A stretch of DNA of 64,000 bases from the NCBI GenBank assembly GCA_902635865.1, contig CACPPD010000001.1, positions 175,495 to 239,494 on the forward strand, in the 5' to 3' direction. Positions 60,153-64,000 of the stretch are shown here, piece after piece. Below the pieces are notes generated by a model. The model did not search any database. It saw nothing but the letters and a program-made list of their open reading frames with translations, and was not told the origin of the DNA. Within the stretch, counting starts at the first letter, position 1. The number at the start of each line of letters is the position of its first letter. Position numbers and translations under genes: made by a program. This DNA comes from an uncultured Pelagibacteraceae bacterium (lineage in GTDB: Bacteria; Pseudomonadota; Alphaproteobacteria; Pelagibacterales; Pelagibacteraceae).

Positions 60153-60440
60153 ATGAAAGCTTATTGGGTTGCAAATTACACTGAAATAAAGGATGACGAA
60201 AGACTTAAAAAATATGCTGTTAAAGCAAAAGAAGCGGTTGAAAAATATTCTGGAAGAATATTGGCAAGAAGTGCAAATAATATAACTTTAGATGGTAGGG
60301 AAATGATCAGAGTGGCTCTTGCAGAATTTCCAGATATAGAAGCTGCAAAAAATTGTTACAATTCTGAAGAGTATGTTGAAGCTAGGAAACATCTAGAAAA
60401 CAATGCTACAAGAGAACATATAATTTTTGAGGGAATGTAA
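60153..60440 (+). CDS. DUF1330 family protein
   Basis: Small ferredoxin-like (dimeric alpha-beta barrel) protein of 95 residues in the DUF1330 family: KAYWVANYTEIKDDERLKKYA, GRILARS and VALAEFPDIEAAKNCYNSEEY are the usual blocks. Function unknown in general. A good Shine-Dalgarno (AAAAGGAGAA) precedes the ATG, which is uncommon in this window. It is divergent from the cytochrome c (43-bp gap) and may belong to the island or be unrelated. Confidence 0.85.
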   Translation: MKAYWVANYTEIKDDERLKKYAVKAKEAVEKYSGRILARSANNITLDGREMIRVALAEFPDIEAAKNCYNSEEYVEARKHLENNATREHIIFEGM

Positions 60441-60452
60441 GATAATAAAGAT

Positions 60453-61088
60453 TTAATATTGAATAGGTTCGGGATCTATACTTCTCCATAAATACCAAGT
60501 GGCGACAGAACAGTAAGGTGAAAACTTTTTGTTTAAATATGTTATATAACTTTCTGGTGGTAAGTATTTTTTATTAAAATTTTTTGAAATAGCTCTTAAC
60601 AAGCCAATATCCTGAATTGGCCAAATATTAGGACGATTATATGTAAACAATAAGATCATTTCTGCTGACCATCTTCCAATTTGTCTTAACTGAGAGAGAT
60701 AAATAATCGCTTCTTCATCAGACAATTTTGAAATAATTTTTGGATTAAATTCTTTGTTCAGTACTTTTTTAGCTAAACTTTTAATTCCTTTTACTTTCTG
60801 CCTGCTTAAGCCACAACTTTTTAGCTGAGATGAAGATAACTTATTAACTGTTTTTGCATTAATTTTATTTTTACATTTTTTCTTAAATTTTAAAAAAACT
60901 GAATTTGCAGCTGCAACACTAATTTGTTGTCCAATTATACTTTTACAAAGTGAAAAAAAAACATCTCTTCTTGAGGTAAGCACTGTCTCTGAAGGAGATT
61001 TGTATTTTTTAATTAATGATGACATTACCTTATCTTTTTTAGATAAATATTTTTTTGCTTTGATCCAATATGATGGGGCTTTACTCAT
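60453..61088 (-). CDS. alkA: DNA-3-methyladenine glycosylase II (AlkA-like)
   Basis: Base-excision repair glycosylase for alkylated purines. It is a helix-hairpin-helix GPD protein of 211 residues: SLCKSIIGQQISVAAANSVF, the hairpin LRQIGRWSAEMILLF, and the catalytic Asp160 in IWPIQDIGLLRA. The N-terminal TBP-like domain of E. coli AlkA is missing, as in the shorter MAG/AlkA types. It overlaps the upstream DMT transporter by 8 bp. Confidence 0.9.
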   Translation of the reverse strand: MSKAPSYWIKAKKYLSKKDKVMSSLIKKYKSPSETVLTSRRDVFFSLCKSIIGQQISVAAANSVFLKFKKKCKNKINAKTVNKLSSSQLKSCGLSRQKVKGIKSLAKKVLNKEFNPKIISKLSDEEAIIYLSQLRQIGRWSAEMILLFTYNRPNIWPIQDIGLLRAISKNFNKKYLPPESYITYLNKKFSPYCSVATWYLWRSIDPEPIQY

Positions 61089-61962
61089 GTCTAGATACCG
61101 ATAAACGTTTTTTTAATACCAGCTCACGTCTAAAAATAATAAATGAGGATAAAATTACTAATCCAGCACCTAACAATGTTTTAAATGTTGGTAATTCATC
61201 CCAAATAAAATAACCAAAAATTATTGCAAATACTAGTGCTAGATATTTTAGAGGTGTTACTAAACTTACTTCTGATAATTTATAAGATTGGGATAACCAT
61301 AAATTTGCAAGACCACCCAATATACCGATCAAAGATAACAAAAATAAATCAATTAAACTTGGAAGAATCCAGTTTTGATAAAAAGATAAAAAACTTAAAA
61401 GCATTATAGAAAATGAAAAAAAGAAACTAATTAACCATACTGGTTCTGTTGAAGATAATTTTCTTATAGCTATTGCAACATATGATAATCCTAAACAAAA
61501 TATTATTGGATAAATATAATATAAGTTAAGTGAGCTAAACCCAGGTTCCGATATAATAATTATACCAACGAAACCAACTAAAACCGCTAACCACCTATAT
61601 AAACCAACTTTTTCATTTAACAAAAAAATTGAAAATATAGTTGTGAATATTGGTGCTGCAAAAGTTATACTAACAACTGTTGCCAAAGGTAAATTTCTTA
61701 AAGCGATAAATATAGATACCAACGCAATCAATCCTGCTAAACATCTTTTAAAATGAAGAAATGGTCTAGTTGTTTTATAAAAATCTAAATATCTATCTTT
61801 AGGAATAAGAAATAAAATAGGAATTATTCCACAAAATCCTCTAAAAAACAAAACTTGTCCAACGGGATAATCCTCAGACCATTTAACAATCACATCCATA
61901 AGCGAAAATGCACATACTGATATGAACATGTAAAAAAAGCCTAATTGATTTTTTGATAGCAT
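61081..61962 (-). CDS. DMT-superfamily (EamA) transporter
   Basis: Inner-membrane exporter or importer with ten predicted segments in 293 residues, made of two EamA repeats (about 8-140 and 150-280). FMFISVCAFSLMDVIVKW and FRGFCGIIPILFLI mark the first repeat, and TPLKYLALVFAIIFGYFIWDELPT the second. Substrate unknown. It is divergent from msrA (34-bp gap) and overlaps alkA by 8 bp. Confidence 0.88.
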   Translation of the reverse strand: MLSKNQLGFFYMFISVCAFSLMDVIVKWSEDYPVGQVLFFRGFCGIIPILFLIPKDRYLDFYKTTRPFLHFKRCLAGLIALVSIFIALRNLPLATVVSITFAAPIFTTIFSIFLLNEKVGLYRWLAVLVGFVGIIIISEPGFSSLNLYYIYPIIFCLGLSYVAIAIRKLSSTEPVWLISFFFSFSIMLLSFLSFYQNWILPSLIDLFLLSLIGILGGLANLWLSQSYKLSEVSLVTPLKYLALVFAIIFGYFIWDELPTFKTLLGAGLVILSSFIIFRRELVLKKRLSVSRHE

Positions 61963-61996
61963 ATGATTAACTTTAAATTAATTAAGTAAATTATCA

Positions 61997-62440
61997 ATGG
62001 AAATAGCAATTTTAGGATTAGGATGTTTTTGGGGACCAGAAATTAAGTTTAGTAAACTTGATGGAGTTATAAAAACAGAAGTAGGTTATTGTGGAGGTCA
62101 TAATGCTGAAACCAATTACAAAGAAGTATGCACAGGAACAACAAATCATGCAGAAGTAGTAAAATTAGATTTTGATCCTAAAGTAATATCTTACGAGAAA
62201 ATTCTAGAATATTTTTTTGAAATTCATGATCCAACAACTCTAAATTCTCAAGGACCAGATTTTGGAACCCAATATAGAAGTGAAATATTTTATTTAAATG
62301 ATCAGCAAAAAATTACTGCCGAAAAAATAATAGAAAAAGAAAACATCAAATTATCAGGAAAAGTAGTAACAAAAACTTCTTTAGTTAAAAATTATTGCCC
62401 AGCTGAAGAGTATCATCAAAGATATTTAGAAAAAAGATAA
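61997..62440 (+). CDS. msrA: peptide-methionine (S)-S-oxide reductase
   Basis: Reduces methionine-S-sulfoxide in proteins. The catalytic Cys10 is in LGCFWG, followed by VIKTEVGYCGG, TTNHAEVVKLDFDP and FGTQYRSEIFY. The 147 residues are at the short end for MsrA and start right at the catalytic motif. A resolving cysteine lies in KNYCPAEEYHQRYL. It is 1 bp before the sulfurtransferase gene. Confidence 0.93.
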   Translation: MEIAILGLGCFWGPEIKFSKLDGVIKTEVGYCGGHNAETNYKEVCTGTTNHAEVVKLDFDPKVISYEKILEYFFEIHDPTTLNSQGPDFGTQYRSEIFYLNDQQKITAEKIIEKENIKLSGKVVTKTSLVKNYCPAEEYHQRYLEKR

Positions 62441-62441
62441 A

Positions 62442-63260
62442 ATGTCTTTAGTTGATACAAGTTGGTTAGAAAATAATATTGATAAAGTAAAAATTATTGA
62501 TTGCTCATGGCATATGCCTCAAACTCAAAGAAACGGTTTTGAGGAATATACAGAGGAACATATTCCAAATGCTATTTTTTTTGATTTAGATAAAAATTCC
62601 AAATTAGATACTGATTTACCACATATGCTTACCGATACTAAATCTTGGGAAAAAATAATGAGCAATATGGGTATAGAAAATAATGATCGAATAGTAGTTT
62701 ACGATAACTCTGATGTTATTAGTTCTTGTAGATGTTGGTACAATTTAATTTATTATGGACATGACGCTAAGCTAGTTCATGTTCTAGATGGTGGATTAAA
62801 AAAATGGAAAAAAGAAAATAAATCTACAGATAACAAAAAAGTGATCACTCAAACATCAAAGTATAAATGTAAAGAAAATAAAGAACTTGTTAAAAATAAA
62901 AAACAAATAGATGAAAATATTGATACAGGTAAATTTAATGTTGTTGATGCAAGAAGTAGAGAAAGATTTGAGGGCAAAGTTGCTGAACCAAGAAAAGGTC
63001 TTAGAAGTGGTTCAATAAAAAATTCTTTTTGTCTACCCTTTTCTGAATTAGTAAACGAAGACCATACTTTCGTTAGTAAAGATAAAATAATGGAAAAATT
63101 TAAGTCCTTTAAATTTGACCATGATAAAAATCTAGTATTTTCATGTGGTTCTGGAGTGACCGCAAGTGTATTGGCACTAGCTTATTCTTTAATAAATGCT
63201 AAATATATGCCGACCATTTACGATGGCTCTTGGGCCGAATATGGAAAAATTAACTTATGA
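62442..63260 (+). CDS. sseA: sulfurtransferase (3-mercaptopyruvate/thiosulfate type)
   Basis: Tandem rhodanese of 272 residues. The N-terminal domain (about 5-125) is inactive, and the C-terminal domain carries Cys235 in FSCGSGVTAS. The CGSGVTA loop points to 3-mercaptopyruvate rather than thiosulfate as donor. AEPRKGLRSGSIKNSFCLPF is the usual inter-motif block. Its stop overlaps the next gene's start by 3 bp (ATGA). Confidence 0.92.
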   Translation: MSLVDTSWLENNIDKVKIIDCSWHMPQTQRNGFEEYTEEHIPNAIFFDLDKNSKLDTDLPHMLTDTKSWEKIMSNMGIENNDRIVVYDNSDVISSCRCWYNLIYYGHDAKLVHVLDGGLKKWKKENKSTDNKKVITQTSKYKCKENKELVKNKKQIDENIDTGKFNVVDARSRERFEGKVAEPRKGLRSGSIKNSFCLPFSELVNEDHTFVSKDKIMEKFKSFKFDHDKNLVFSCGSGVTASVLALAYSLINAKYMPTIYDGSWAEYGKINL

Positions 63261-64000
63261 AAACATCCACCAAAATAACAAGTATAGTAATTATATTTTT
63301 TCTAATAATTGCAACAGTGATTATAGGAAGAACAATGATTGGAAATCATTTCAAAAAAAAATTCAGTAAAAGACCGCCTCCTGGAATAATAATCACTACT
63401 ACTCAAGAAAGGGTTTTTGAAAATGTTGTAAGTACTTACGGGACTGCTGCTCCAATTCAAACACAATCATTTAAAATTGAAAAATACGAAATATTAAAAC
63501 CCATAAGTTATAATCAAAAAGTTAAAAAAGGTGATGTAATTGCTCAACTTAAAAATAGAAAAGTTATTGCACAATTTGATGGAATTATTGGAAAAAGAGA
63601 ATTTTCAGAAGATATTGAGGTTTCAAAATCTTCTATATTAATTAACCTTGAAGATACTAGCTCAATATATTGTGATGTAGATATACCTGAAATTTTTGTA
63701 CCATTTATTAAAGTTGGTCTGCCAGTTGATATTAAATTTTCTGGTTATAAAAATAAAATTTATAAAGGCGAGGTAGATTCTTTTGCTAGCAGGATAAGTG
63801 AAGATACAAGGGCTTTGGCAACTAGAGTTAAAATGGATAATGCATCTGGTGAAATACTGCCTGGTTCATTTTTAGAAATATCTATTAAATATGATGTAAG
63901 AAATGGCTTAAGTGCTCCAGATACGAGTACAATTGTCGAAGGTGAAAATGTTTTTATTTATAAAGTAGATGAAAAAAATAAAGTCACAAAAACTAAAGTA
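63257..64000 (+). CDS. RND-type efflux periplasmic adaptor (HlyD/MFP family), 3'-truncated by window edge
   Basis: The first 248 codons of a membrane fusion protein that would join an inner-membrane RND pump to an outer-membrane channel. An N-terminal membrane anchor (about 7-25, ITSIVIIFFLIIATVIIG) is followed by a biotinyl-lipoyl-like hairpin region with KKGDVIAQLKNRKVIAQFDGIIG and beta-barrel strands (PVDIKFSGYKNKIYKGEVDSF). The long coiled-coil hairpin is very short. The ATG overlaps the sulfurtransferase stop (ATGA). The frame is open to position 64000, so the end is not seen. Confidence 0.82.
   Translation, partial: MKTSTKITSIVIIFFLIIATVIIGRTMIGNHFKKKFSKRPPPGIIITTTQERVFENVVSTYGTAAPIQTQSFKIEKYEILKPISYNQKVKKGDVIAQLKNRKVIAQFDGIIGKREFSEDIEVSKSSILINLEDTSSIYCDVDIPEIFVPFIKVGLPVDIKFSGYKNKIYKGEVDSFASRISEDTRALATRVKMDNASGEILPGSFLEISIKYDVRNGLSAPDTSTIVEGENVFIYKVDEKNKVTKTKV

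Overview
The window looks like a piece of a SAR11-type (Pelagibacterales) alphaproteobacterial chromosome. Four things point that way: very AT-rich DNA; minimal spacing, with many 1-4 bp gaps or start/stop overlaps; the order lpd-priA-atpHAGDC, and mdh-sucCD-sucAB-lpd as one run; and a SAM-II-type riboswitch in front of metX. I see no rRNA, tRNA, CRISPR array, insertion sequence or prophage. No stretch over 300 bases lacks a gene. The longest gaps (about 100-190 bp) hold the metX riboswitch, the hsp20 heat-shock promoter and leader, the atp promoter region, or nothing recognisable. This taxonomic call is inferred from sequence style and gene content, not from a marker search.

Layout. Positions 1-9.8 kb: the 3' part of mmsA, then a TCA-cycle operon (mdh, sucC, sucD, sucA, sucB, lpd). 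9.8-16.6 kb: priA and the F1 ATP synthase operon atpHAGDC. 16.6-25.7 kb (minus strand): rppH, ctpA, rsfS, nadD, proA, proB, obg, rpmA, rplU, gloB, metW and metX, with metX preceded by the riboswitch. 25.9-30.0 kb: hisC and tyrA, then an NlpC/P60 protein and an AmpG-like MFS permease. Around 30.46 kb the 3' part of trkH (minus) runs head-to-head into the 3' part of typA (plus). Both genes lose their 5' halves at this point, so it is either a rearrangement or an assembly/amplification chimera. 31.7-45.4 kb: housekeeping and poorly characterised genes. These are a YczE-like membrane protein, an exported protein, a renalase-like oxidoreductase, tldE/tldD, a DCC-family protein, a lysine-rich coiled-coil protein, cfa, a dapA-family aldolase, a family 9 glycosyltransferase, a Pam18-like J-protein, an S9 peptidase, hsp20 and a small lipoprotein.

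45.6-60.1 kb is the most distinctive part: a purine salvage and degradation island. A BMP-type ABC importer operon, led by a deaminase, faces a purine phosphoribosyltransferase. After that come two divergent arms. The minus arm is uraH-xdhA-xdhB-guaD-puuD-gpt-like. The plus arm is uraD-alc-allA-puuE, followed by a convergent cytochrome c gene. Together they read as guanine to xanthine to urate to 5-hydroxyisourate to OHCU to allantoin to allantoate to ureidoglycolate to glyoxylate plus urea. The urate-oxidising PuuD lacks the cytochrome c domain usually fused to it, and the small cytochrome c at the far end of the island is a good candidate for the missing part.

60.1-64 kb: a DUF1330 protein, an AlkA-like glycosylase, a DMT transporter, msrA, a sulfurtransferase and the start of an RND-type membrane fusion protein cut by the window edge.
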